This document shows, in pieces, positions 11,901-22,791 of a DNA stretch of 64,000 nucleotides. The notes below the pieces were generated by a model, which was not told the origin of the DNA, made no database searches, and was given only the letters and a program-made list of their open reading frames with translations. Positions within the stretch are counted from its first letter, which is position 1, and every line of letters starts with the position of its first letter. The position numbers and the translations under genes are program-made. Source of the stretch: Pelomyxa schiedti (Eukaryota; Evosea; Pelobiontida; Pelomyxidae); contig JAHLWZ010000253.1 of the NCBI GenBank assembly GCA_020536535.1, forward strand, positions 62,001-126,000, in the 5' to 3' direction.

Positions 11901-12178
11901 GGGCCGCTCCCGCCCCCTGTTGTTGTTGTTGTTGTTGTTGTCGTCGTCGTTGGTGGTGGTGGTGGTACTTGCACAGTGGATATCTGATAGTCGTTGCCGA
12001 ACAGGTTCGGGAAAACATAACGTTGGATGAACGAGAGGTTGGAGACGGTCTCGTTCATGGCGCGTAATCTCGTCGCTTTGACATCATCCGCCGCCGCCGC
12101 CGCCGTGCTGGTGGGTGTTGTCTCAGAGGTTGTTGATGATGATGGCCATGACGACTCCTTGTTGTCTTGTTGCAACAC
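8960..12178 (-). CDS. Large Cys-rich/ankyrin-like protein of unknown function
   Basis: Two exons: 12178 down to about 11610, a 110-130 nt intron, then about 11496 down to the stop at 8960; roughly 1,000 residues. I do not recognise a named family. The N-terminus has Ser/Thr and poly-Pro/poly-Thr tracts and then a possible zinc-binding module (CAFCNCKRKRG and, about 75 residues later, CAACGTP). The middle contains helix-turn-helix units resembling degenerate ankyrin repeats (LLEVASATGAVPVVEAIL; FCHAVSGGHPELCKVFL). The C-terminal about 200 residues are disordered, Pro/Ser/Gln/His-rich with a basic patch. A truncated second copy of the C-terminal part lies at 50686-51385. The gene is surrounded by dispersed repeats shared with that second locus, suggesting a multigene family spread by segmental duplication. 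Confidence 0.75.
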
Positions 12179-12289
12179 ACCTGGCCCCCTGTTCTTATTG
12201 CTTTGTGATCTATTTTTTTTTTTTTTTTTTGTTGCAAGATGAATTGTTCGTTGTTAGTTGCAGGGTAGTGGGACCACGGTGGTGTGCTG

Positions 12290-13310
12290 GCGAGGTAGTA
12301 CAACAAAAATCCGACAAAGACACACCCAACGGCAACGTGTTCCTGCAGAAGCAGCAATATTGGGGAAGATCTCGTATCCCCGTGTTTTCTGACGCAGTCC
12401 CCCGCCTCTGCGGCGGTGCTCAGATGATCCCCAACATCTCGGGCGATAGAATCCCCGGTTGCAACCAAGCTTTTTGTTGTGGTTGTGTTGTGTTAGTTGT
12501 TTTTGCCAAAGGCACCGCACTCCGGACGAAAGTTGCTGCTAATTACGCCCAAATTTTACCTCTCTTCTCCCGCCGTTTCTGACGCGACGCCCTGCATCGT
12601 GGGGCGTGGCTCGAGTCGCACCGCGGCAAAAAATAGGCACTCTTGTTCCCGGCAGCACCGATTGTCGTGCTGGCTTAAGAAAGAGCTGAAAGAGACAAAA
12701 TTTCCCCGATACCTTGAATTCGCAAACTCTTCGAATTTTTTTATGTTTATGTGCTTTTGGGTTTGTCCCACAATTCATCTGAGGAGGAAATCTTGTTTCT
12801 CTTTTTCCCCAGTGTGATTCAGGACCACCGGGGAAAAAGGGAGATTGGAGAAGGGAGGGGGAGGACGGGTGGGTCGAGGAATACCTTCCTGCCTGCACCT
12901 TAAGTACCGCTCCGTTGCCGCATCACCTTCCCCAAGACCTACAACCACAATCCCCAATACCTACAACCACCAAACACACACTTTTTACTTCTGTGTCCCT
13001 GAATAGTACTCCCGCAATTATTGGCTAATATCTCCTATCCGTGTGTCCTGACGTCATTGTATGCGGTGGTAAGATCCCCAACATCCTGTGCGATAGCAGT
13101 CCCTGCCACTACGCTTTTTATTGTTGTTAGTTTTTGTCATAGACGTCGGTTATGACATTTGAGGCTAAAAGACGCCTTGCCAAATTTCACTTTTCTAGGT
13201 TCTTCGCTTTCTGCCGCGACGCTATGCACCATGAATCGAGTCCCTGCACGCGGAAAAAAACAGGCACTAGTTCCCGGCAACATTGATTGTTCTGCCTGAG
13301 AACCAGAAAT
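12290..13310. repeat. Dispersed repeat region upstream of the Cys-rich/ankyrin-like gene
   Basis: No gene is seen here. About 12629-13023 reappears inverted at about 49927-50362, with shared segments around GGCACTCTTGTTCCCGGCA and GTGTCCCTGAATAGTACT. About 12326-12480 resembles 51446-51570. About 13010-13300 is a further diverged copy within the same region (a GATCCCCAACATC-like segment, then CGCGGAAAAAAACAGGCAC). The purine-rich tract and the CCTGCACCTTCAGTACC-like tract recur at 8465, 8790, 12840, 50090, 50545 and 51890. Confidence 0.7.
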
Positions 13311-13385
13311 TCCCGGAGATTGGGAACCATGGAAGAAAACAAAGGGAAAAAAAAAAAAGCTAAAACGGTATAGTGTTTCAGGCTA

Positions 13386-14005
13386 TCACATAAGTAAGAG
13401 GAATGCGAGGACAGAGGCGGAGAGCACTAGGGAGTAGCTAACAAATGAGGCATCACCACAGATAGTCTCATTGCAACCAACAGATAGGCAACCATAGTGG
13501 TAGATGTAGTAATCCGACTGGAGAGATGATTAGAAACCAGTAATTGAGAGGGAGGGACCGTACATCAAGGAAGCACTCACATCCGTCAAGGACTGCCCGC
13601 TCCTCATACCAGCACGCACAAGTGGAATTGAGCTGTAATATGAGAGTGGAAGCCGTTTAATAGGTTGAAAATTCATGAAGAGAGATCCTTACATCAGTGG
13701 CGTATTTGGTGCAATTGTACATAGCACGGCCGGCAGTCAGGGCACACCATGGGTCACATCCGGCATGAGCATTGCCAACAAGGACTGGCACAAGTCAATA
13801 ATAATATATGAATTTCTCACTCTTTAACTACGTCGTTATCGTCGATACGGCGAGAGATTTTTTTTGTGTGTAGTGTGTGTATATTTTGTTTATTTGTACG
13901 CTCCACAATGTCGTTTAGCGGAGCGAGTTTGTTTTCGGTTTGAAGCAAAGTCCGCTCACATGCAAGAGTAACCGCTACAGCAAGTGCGATCCACGAGTAC
14001 TTCAT
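13386..14005 (-). CDS. Small secreted Cys-rich protein with GPI-anchor-like C-terminus
   Basis: Four exons, complement(13386..13517, 13564..13632, 13693..13784, 13900..14005), 132 residues, in frame. It starts with a signal peptide (MKYSWIALAVAVTLACE). The mature part has ten cysteines in motifs such as GCDPWC, STCACWY, DGCECF and SVGCNETICGD, plus NxT sites. It ends in a short hydrophobic tail (VLSASVLAFLLLM) with no charged residues after it, the usual form of a GPI-attachment signal. The role is unknown; a surface or adhesin-like protein is an inference. The three introns are 46-115 nt with good GT-AG ends. The gene is divergent from the PPIL4 gene, with 299 bp between the starts. Confidence 0.65.
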
Positions 14006-14304
14006 TTCTTAAAATTCTACAGCGATGTAGTCCCTTGTACCCTTGTTGTCGGTCCTCGCCTGGAGATCTCCCCAAAAGATGTTTTTTTTTTCCTTTATGT
14101 GCAACAGTTTTTATCACCATCTTCTGATCAGGGAGTGATGGGACGAACATTGGGCAATCTGGACCCCACGATGGGCACACATTCACTCCTTCATTGTTTC
14201 TGAGCTAGTAGTTTCTCTGAGCATCCTGAGGAGAAATTTCCAGTTCTGAAATCGCTTTGAGTGTGATGAATTGGAGGAGCTGCTCATAAATCGAAAAAAC
14301 CAAC
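14006..14304. promoter_or_regulatory. Shared divergent promoter region (GPI-type protein / PPIL4)
   Basis: This spacer between two divergently read start codons must hold both promoters. A T-run lies at about 14082-14091. No defined core element was recognised. Confidence 0.35.
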
Positions 14305-16383
14305 ATGAGCGTACTGGTGGAGACGTCGCTGGGTAACATTGTCATAGATCTACACGTTGCGGACTGTCCTGTGGCGTCACGTAACTTCTTGAAGCTGTGC
14401 AAGATCAAATATTACAACAATTGTTTGTTTCACAATGTCCAGGTGCGTAACTGCATGTTGCTTTTGTGTCAATGTTTCGTGTGGCACTATTCTACTTCTT
14501 TGCTTTCGAACATAACGTTCAGCTAACTCTTTTTTTTTTTTTCGCCCTATTGCAGAGAAATTATTTAATTCAGGCTGGAGACCCGACTGGAACTGGTAAA
14601 GGAGGAAGCAGCGTGTACGGCGTTGTAAAAGGAGAACAATTTCGCTACTTCGATGATGAAATTAAGCCACACCTGTTACACAAGAAAAGTGGATGTGTGG
14701 GGATGGCCAGTCGTGGTCCTGGCACAAACGCTTCACAGGTTTATTTCAATTTTTCCCCTTCTTTTTTCAAATAATGCTCACACCAAAACAGTTCTATATA
14801 ACTACTGGTGACAATCTCACCTCTCTTGATGAGAAGCATACACTGTTCGGCGTCGTTGCTGAGGGTATGGAAGTTGTAATGGCTATCAACAACGTATATA
14901 CTGGAAAGGATGGCCGACCACTCCAAAATGTGAGGTAGGTTTTGATTGCTTACCAAGAATAATTCTCAAGCAGCGCACAGGGTTCGGCACACGTTCATAT
15001 TAGAAGACCCCTTCCCAGATGTACCTGGCATGATTGTTCCAGATGCCTCTCCCATTCCCGAAAAAGATGTAAGCCATATAAACCCAATGAAAAGTATTTT
15101 ACCAAATACAAAAACTAAACATAGCATTTCCTGTTTCTTTTTTTAACAAAATCAAGATTGGTAGTCTGGAAATTGACGATGTACTTGAAGAAGAGCCTGA
15201 TCCAGAAAAGAAAATGGAAATATTACAGGAAAAGGAAGCAAGATCCAGAGCTGAAGTTCTTGAAATAGTTTGTCTCCTTTTTAAAAAATACTTCACTCCT
15301 AACCCTAGTAGGTTCAAGACATTCCTTTTGCAGAGATTGCACCCCCTGAGCATGTACTATTCGTATGCAAACTCAACCCTGTTACTCGTGAAGAAGACCT
15401 TGAACTAATTTTTAGCCGGTAATCAGTTTTTCCTTTTTGCATGCCAGTCTCTAATAAATAATGAAATAATTTGTAGGTTTGGCCGAGTTGTGTCATGTGA
15501 AGTCATCCGAGACCACAAAACTAGCAACAGTCTTTGCTATGCCTTCATTGAGTTTGAAAACAAAGAACAGTGTGTGGAAGCTTATGCAAAGATGGACAAT
15601 GTGCTTGTTGATGATAGAAGAATTCACGTGGATTTCAGTCAGTCGGTGGCAAAACATGGGATCATGTACAATTTCAGGCGAAAGCAAGGTTAAACACTTT
15701 TTGAATCAGGTTTTTCCAACTAAATAAAAAATATAGGCAGATGGTACCCTACTGCTCCTCTAGCTGGCATGCCAGGGGTTTCACAACCCCTCACAGGGAA
15801 TCTAGCATGGTCAGATAAGATGACGCGCTCTACTAAGAACCCTGGCAAAAAGTATGATGATTTTAGTTTGTAAAGTAACGACTGACTTCATTCAAAAAGG
15901 TATGATTTTGTTACTGAAGATTCCCAAACGAGTGAACCGCGAAAGAGGGGTCCAGAAAGCCCGGCAGTGGGTTCTGGTGCTAAAAGACCAAGAGAAGACA
16001 GGGAGAGAGCCCACCCTGGTGACCGAGTGGACAAGCCTCGGGCACCAAGAGACTCTACAAAAGAAACCGGCGGCACAGAAAGGGAAAGACCTCGAGATGG
16101 TGACAGGCACACAGGCCGAGACAGAGACAGAGACAGAGAAAGAGAAAGAGAAAGAGAAGGCAGAGAAAGGGAAAGGGATAGGGATAGAGGCAGGGACAGG
16201 GACTCACATCACCACGGTTCAAGGCACGAATCACCACCCAAACACTCACCTAAACCAACAGCCGCATCACCACCGGCAACAACTACCTCATCCACCAGTG
16301 CCGGTAAGTCATCCAACAGGTGGGATTCCCCGACCCACAAGTCGGCATCGCCCCAACCACACCGCCACAAGGACAAGTCCTGA
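14305..16383 (+). CDS. PPIL4-type cyclophilin with RRM and Arg/Asp-rich tail
   Basis: Nuclear peptidyl-prolyl isomerase-like protein linked to spliceosomes and mRNA metabolism. The cyclophilin domain (residues about 1-165) includes [20 protein letters not shown] and [14 protein letters not shown]. As in other PPIL4 proteins, the catalytic Arg after the first FH is not conserved (FHNVQ), so isomerase activity is doubtful. A linker with [19 protein letters not shown] follows. The RRM spans [19 protein letters not shown] (RNP2) to [15 protein letters not shown] (RNP1). The last about 150 residues are RD/RE/RS dipeptide-rich, then Ser/Pro/His-rich. About seven short introns with T-rich acceptors split it. 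Order and spacing of domains match the family. Confidence 0.92.
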
Positions 16384-16512
16384 AACCACGTGTAAATTGC
16401 CACAAAACAGCCAAGGATTGTGTGCTTGGTGAATCACCCAGACCTTTTAAAACAATAAGTTCTTTCCTTTTTTTTTTTTGCATCACAGTTGCCCACAAAT
16501 TAGTTGATTGTG

Positions 16513-19232
16513 ATGACGGACACCGGAAGCGAAACCGCAGCGCCCACGACGGCGGCTGCCGCCACAGTAAAACACAGATCCACACCGTCGAGTGGTACTA
16601 AAGCAAAAAAACCGCACACCCATCATCATCGAAATCAAGATGCGGCTGCTGCTCCCGCTGCGGCCGCGGCGCCACCGGCACAACAGCAACAGCAGCAGCG
16701 AGGAATTGTGGGAACGTTGTTTGGGTTTGCTAGGCAGGCACTGTTTATCTACTTTTTGTTCTTTATGGGAAAGAAGCTGTTTTTCCCACAGACTGCGCCG
16801 ACTACCACGTCGCCAGATGGTTCTGTGAAGCAAGTTGCTCCTGTTCCTAAAATCACATACCATTGTTTCTTTAATACTGGAGACCCTTTGGTTAGTATTT
16901 TTGTACCTGGGCAAGATATGTGATTAATTATAAATTTGATGCTATTTGTTGCGTTGCCACGGTTTATTTGGTTGCTGCTTATGCGAACTATAATACAGGT
17001 CATGAGGGTATACCTATCTGACAAGTACAACCTCACAGAGGAAGCTGAGGGTAATCTGACATGGACACTAAAGTGATTTTCTTCCTGTGCACAATTTCTG
17101 CTCCTTTGAGAATTAAAATGCTCTACTGCAGAGACCTTACCTACGACTCAAGTAGCAAAAACGAGCGCACCTACAATACAACACTGGAAGTACCTAATTC
17201 AATTCTGGCAACCAACTCCACTATTTATGCACACATTTTTGTGAGTAAACACACTGGGAAACAAGTGAAACTTTTCCGAACAATCAATCAAATGTACTTG
17301 GTATACCGTAAGGCCCCTCCCGGTTCTTATTTGTTTGTAAACTCTTCATTAGCACTTGTGCAGTACTTACCCAGGCCAGAGACAAAAGAAAAAAAGTTTT
17401 TGCTCAGTGGAACTGCTGTACAGGAAGACTCCACACAGGCAGTTGAAAAAAACCTACTGAAGAGACCTAACAACTAAACAGAAGTCTGTTCCTATTGGCG
17501 GGTACGACACATATGACACTCCAAGCACACAGTATGATACATATGAGCCCACACAAGAATATGGTTCGAGTATTATCAAATCACCTGGTGATCCCAGTGG
17601 AGAACCCTCGATAACCAAGGAACCAACATCTGATACTCAAACCAGCACCCCCACTGTATGTAAGCTGGTCTCTGTGTGGTCAAGTAGCACAAACTGATGT
17701 TTCACAGCCACTCTTTGACCCATACTGGATTCCAGAACTTAATGTTCGAGTAGTACCAGATTCACACAGAATACCTCCTACAGCTGTGCCCGCTCAGTTA
17801 CTGGAGCACATACAATATGATTCAGAAAATGCACAGTGCGTAATTAGTGGTCTTTTTTTCCTTTTTGCTCTGTTGTTGATACATAAGAAAGATTTTGGCC
17901 CGTCCTCTTTGTTCACAACTATTGGCTGGAGAAAGATCAATGGATTGCCATTAACGACACCGTTTCCTCTCTTCCTCTCAAGTTTAGTTTTGGAACAACA
18001 TCGTGGAGTTGGTTCATGTTTTTCGTTCAAATGGAACAAACAGTAGGAATACTCCTTCCCGTAGTTCCATCTTCACCCACTTACCTCCAAATAGATGAAG
18101 ATGCAGATGTCCCTTACAGGAGAGGCAGCAGAAGGAATGGACGAATTCAAGGTTCCTCTATGTATAAGTTTTGTATCATCTCAACTTCTTTCAGCACATT
18201 CTCAAAAACACAAACCCCTATCTATTGGGAGTAACATTTGTTGTAACAATTCTCCACACCATTTTCGATTTTCTTGCCTTTAAGAATGGTGAGAGCTCCT
18301 TGCTTACTGCAGAAAAATAACATGTCTTGAGATATTTCCTTCTGGAGAAGTCGGAAATCTGTTGCCGGCATTTCTGTCAAGACACTCATGCTCAATACTA
18401 TATGTCAGGTGATCATCTTTTTATATTTGCTGGACAATGAAACAAGCTGGATGATAATTATTTCCTGTGGAATTGGATTGCTGATTGAGTTTTGGAAGAT
18501 TGGAAAAGCTGTTAAAGTTTCTGTATGTACGCCAAATTTTGTAAATTTTTTGTAACAAAACAATTTAAGATTCACTGGTACCGCAATAAAATTCCGTTCC
18601 TCAAGTTCTCTGACAGGGAGAGCTACACACAAAGTAACACAAAAGAATACGACGATCGCGCAATGCGGGTTCTGTCTTACGTTTTATATCCCCTCGTGAT
18701 TGCTTATGCAATCTACTCCCTGGTTTATGAAACTCACAAGAGCTGGTATTCATGGTACGAAGACACAAAACACAGGGAAAGAAAAACATGCACTTATCAG
18801 CTATTTTAGGATTCTTGCTAGTTTAACGGGCACCGTCTATATGTTCGGCTTTATTATGATGACTCCACAACTATTTATAAACTACAAGTTGAAGGTTCAA
18901 TTTACCACACGTAAAATGTGTGGCTAACTTTGAAGCAGTCTGTGGCTCATCTCCCCTGGAGAGCCCTCATCTATAAAGCGTTGAACACATTCATTGATGA
19001 CTTGTTTGCGTTCATTATAAGGATGCCAACAATGCATCGCGTGGCTTGCTTCCGAGATGATGTTGTCTTCTTGGTCTATGTCTACCAAAGATGGATATAC
19101 CGCGTGGATACCAACCGCATAGAAAGCCTACAATGGGAGGATGCAAGTGGAATGGAAGATATTCGGAAAACCTCCCCAGCCACAACAACAACAACAACCA
19201 CAGCACAAGAAACCAACAACAAACAGGACTGA
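16513..19232 (+). CDS. CLPTM1-family multipass membrane protein
   Basis: The CLPTM1 family comprises ER/Golgi membrane proteins implicated in receptor trafficking and lipid scrambling. The start ATG at 16513 is followed by a His/Ala/Gln-rich segment and a first hydrophobic helix (QALFIYFLFFMGKKLFF). The lumenal domain includes NLTYDS-like RDLTYDSSSK, DPYWIPELNVRVV and an INDT site. The diagnostic C-terminal block is very clear: TPQLFINYKL, SVAHLPWRALIYKALNT, FIDDLFAFIIRMPTMHRVA and FRDDVVFLVYVYQRWIYRVD. It ends in a Thr-rich tail. At least ten short introns interrupt it; those around 18000-18600 were only roughly placed. It reads in the same direction as PPIL4, 129 bp downstream. Confidence 0.9.
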
Positions 19233-19367
19233 GGCACTTAGCCTTGTCCACAAGATAATATTGTCTTGAAGGGTTCTTTGAACCATTTTGATTTTGATTA
19301 CATGTTTTCCGGTTTGATTCTGCATTTTTTTTTCCTTTGTCTGGTTGTATTTGGACCCATCGGCATT

Positions 19368-22300
19368 ATGTCGTCACCGCCCGGGGGTACGCCCCCCATA
19401 ATGCACGGCAGCAGCATCGAGACCACCACCACTACCACCACGACTACTTCTAGTACCAGCACTACGGCGACCGCGAGCGACACAGCGGCGGCCGCGACGT
19501 CGACGACAAGGGACGCCAGGCACCGACGGTCGTTGCTGCTTTCGCACATAATGTGGCACATCGTGGTTCCCACAATGTTCCCCGGCGACTCCCGCACCCG
19601 CGCGGCGATCTCCTTCGAGAGGTCGGACGTGCAGTGGTCCGTGGTGCTCGAGATCGAGCGCCCCGTGTGCCCCCCTCCCCCAGCGCCGCCCTGTCCCCCC
19701 CTCTCGCAGGAGACGGCCGCGTCCGAGGCCGCGACCACGACACCCCCCACCACATCCACATCGACATCAACATCACCCACATCCACATCCACATCGACCT
19801 CCACGTCCACACCTACATCCACGTCCACATCCGCATCTACGGCCGCAGCGACCGCCTCCTCGCCTATATCTGCCTCTGCCTCTGCTTCTGCAGCGACGGC
19901 GGCGGTACCTGCAGTGTCACCAGCCGCTTCTGCATCCTCCGCCGCGGCGACGGCGACGGGGGCTACTGTGGCCGAGCGACCAAAGGTGCCGGCGACGACG
20001 CGGAAGACCGCTGGGGGGGGCGGGGCAAGGTGGGCCCACAAGGCGCGGCGGGGCCACGCGAGGCCGGCGGCGCCTGCGCCCGCCAGCAAGGGCAAAGCGA
20101 CGGGCACGGGGACAGGGGCGGCGGACCCGCTGTCCCCGCTGCAGCTTTTCCTTTGGGAGACGCCCCGCCTGAGCATGCTGGACGGCGACGACGAGGAGGA
20201 GGAGGACGAGGGGCGGCGGGGGAGCAGGGGGGGCAGAAGGAGCCGCGGGTACAGCTATGCATATGACAACGACGATGACAACGACGAAGACGAAGACGAC
20301 AACGACGTGGAGGACGACGGGGACAGCGACGGGGAAGGGGCTGGTGGGAAGAGGAAGGGGAAGGGAAAGGGAAAAGGAAAAGCAGCGAAAGCGAAAGCTA
20401 AAGGAGATGGGGATAATTGCTCTGGTGATGACGACGAGGACGATGGGTCGCCTTTTGGAATGGAGGAGAGGGAGCCTCGGTTCCTGGCGCTGTTGCACGG
20501 GTCGTTTTTCCCGCTAAAGAGGGTTGTGTGCTCTCGCCTGGCGAGGTTCTACCGCTCGGCGGTCACTGCGTTCTGCATGTCCTGCGCGCATTCACAGCTT
20601 CCTTTGGCTATTGACACACTGAAGGCTCTGCCAACCAACTTGCATGACGAAACTGTATTGCCTCTTTTTGGTGTTACCGGAATGCGCGAAGCAATACAAG
20701 CTCCTTGTAAATTCACGTTGCAACAAGACGCTCCGGGAATTCCAGCTACTGCCGCACCGTTACCCAAAGCAGCACCGTCAGAGCGGCTCTTCAACACGCC
20801 TATTACGCCGTCTGCACTATTTGGCGATTATGCCACGTTTCCTAGCGATCCAGACCTCTCTGGTGTACTGCTGTACCTGACGTTGTGCCGACCTCGTATT
20901 AATCCTCGTGTAGTTGTATTGGTGATGGATGTGTTTCGACCAGTGGAGAGATTTACCCCAAATTCTCCAATAGCAGAGATTGATAACTATGATTGGTTTC
21001 GCTCCTGTATCTGTGCTGCATTAGCATGGGACAACTTTGAATGTGCGTGCATACTCTGGGAACGTGTGTGCGATAGATGTTTTACCACTCCAATGCTTCT
21101 TTTTTCTGCAATCTGGTGTGCTTGCGAAGCTGGGTCAGTGCAGTTTATCAACTACTTGCACAATAAGCACTCTGCCATAATAAGACATGCTCTACCCAAC
21201 ATTGATTTAAAGCAGCTGCTGTCCTTGGAGCAATCTATAGCATCACAACCCACATCCCACCGTAATCCCCTTCTACTGGCACTTACTGCAATACCGAATT
21301 TCCCCCTTGGAGCCTTTGTAAAGAAACTCAGGAATTCTAAAACATGTGACTTCTTGATAGAAAATGCTAGTGTTGGTATGCTTGCCGAATTTCTTGTTTC
21401 ATGGTTAACATTCAACCATAGAGTGTGTTTCAGCAAGCGAACTTGTAAAAGTTGCGAAACTGGCAAAGAAGAAGGGCAAAAAAGAACTTATGGTGCAATA
21501 TTTGCAACGGGCTGCTGAGGGAGGTCATTGTGAAGCCATGTCCCTACTTGGCGAATGCCTACAGCATGGTCTTATTGTTGAGATGGATCACAATAGGGCT
21601 GTTGATTTGTTCCTGAAAGCTGGTACTGCCGGATGTATGGTTGCACAGAGGAATTATGCTTTAACTCAACCGCCTGAAATATCTGTGGCTATACTCCAAC
21701 AACTCGTTGAGGCTGGTGATCCTCTGGCTGCATGCCACCTTAGTGAATGTTATCGCCACGGTGTAGGGGTTGCCCAGGACGAGACTGTTGCGGATGCCTT
21801 GCTTTACTACGCTGGTGAATTGGGTGAGAAGGTTGCATATCAGAGATTAGCTGAGATTAAGGCTGAAAGATTTGTGAACTCCCAAAAGAGGGACAAAGGC
21901 AAAGCCTCCGAAGTAATGGAACTGTTTTCAACTGCACTACGGGATGCAAATCAAGTAGTTGAGATAGGAATTCAGTTTGAGGAAGGCCGTGGAGTGCCAC
22001 AGTGCCTTGAAATTGCAGCAGCATTGTACGGGGAGGCAGTGAAAGCATCTGAATCTGAGGCTACCCGCCGTTTAGCTGAAATGCTGCGCTGCGGAAGGGG
22101 TGTAAATATGTCATACGAGGAAGCAGCCGATTTGTATTGTAAAGTCTATTCCAAATACGCCAACGACCACGCACTCGACTACGAGAAGGGGACCACGCTG
22201 CCCCAGGACACAAAAATGGCCGCCACAATATACCGCAAGTGCCAACACGTGAGCCAAGTTGCAATGGTGAACCTCGGGAGGTGCTTGCATGACGGAATAG

Positions 22301-22620
22301 GCACCCCAGAGGACCCCGTCGCCGCAGTCACGCAGTACCACGCTGCGCTGAACCGCTCGACCTCGGAGGGCAACAAGTACGGCCGCGCCTACTCACTGAT
22401 GATGCTGGCGTTCTGTGCCGACCGTGGGTGTGGGTGCCCCCAGGACAAAGCCGCCGCCGCTGACATGTACGCCGAAGCCAAGTCACTCCTTCCTGAGAAG
22501 CAAATGAACTACTTGCTGTGCACTCTGTCCCGAGTGGATCCAGTTCGTTCCGCTGCTTTCCGTTGTGCGGAGCCAGTCACTCCAGGTTCTCCCGTTCCAC
22601 ACGTTTTTATCTGCTTCTAA
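19368..22620 (+). CDS. Sel1-repeat protein with long low-complexity, GC-rich N-terminus
   Basis: The first exon runs from 19368 to about 21375. A 58-nt intron with donor GTATGC joins it in frame to a second exon ending at 22620. I chose the ATG at 19368 because upstream sequence looks like a T-rich leader. Residues about 15-270 are almost entirely Thr/Ser/Ala/Pro repeats coded by GC-rich DNA. An acidic block (DDNDEDEDD-type) and a Gly-Lys repeat follow at about 280-350. A middle helical region has no clear match. The C-terminal about 370 residues are Sel1/TPR-like repeats (LQRAAEGGHCEAMSLLGECL; LAACHLSECYRHGVGVAQD; NLGRCLHDGIGTPEDP). Such proteins are usually scaffolds; the specific role is unknown. 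Confidence 0.85.
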
Positions 22621-22791
22621 TTACTGTTTTTGCTACAGAGGGCCCAGCAGAGGGGTAGGATAATAACCACACCACATTAACCTTACTTACACTAATAACA
22701 CATGAAATTTTTTTTGGCATACCCCTTTTCAATTTTGTTTTGTTTCTTTTCTTCTTCAGTTTTTTTTGGTACAACAAAGAGTGGTGAGTTA

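Noticed and set aside
12179-13385. Transposon with coding capacity
   Set aside because: The repeats are real but no transposase, reverse transcriptase or terminal inverted repeat was seen on either strand.
16110-16200. GACAGA/GAAAGA tandem repeats as a satellite
   Set aside because: They are codons for the Arg/Asp/Glu tail of the PPIL4-type protein and are expected there.
19298-20176. 292-codon minus-strand open frame, Val/Asp-rich
   Set aside because: Shadow of the Thr/Ser/Ala repeats of the Sel1 gene; the low-complexity GC-rich DNA leaves all frames open.
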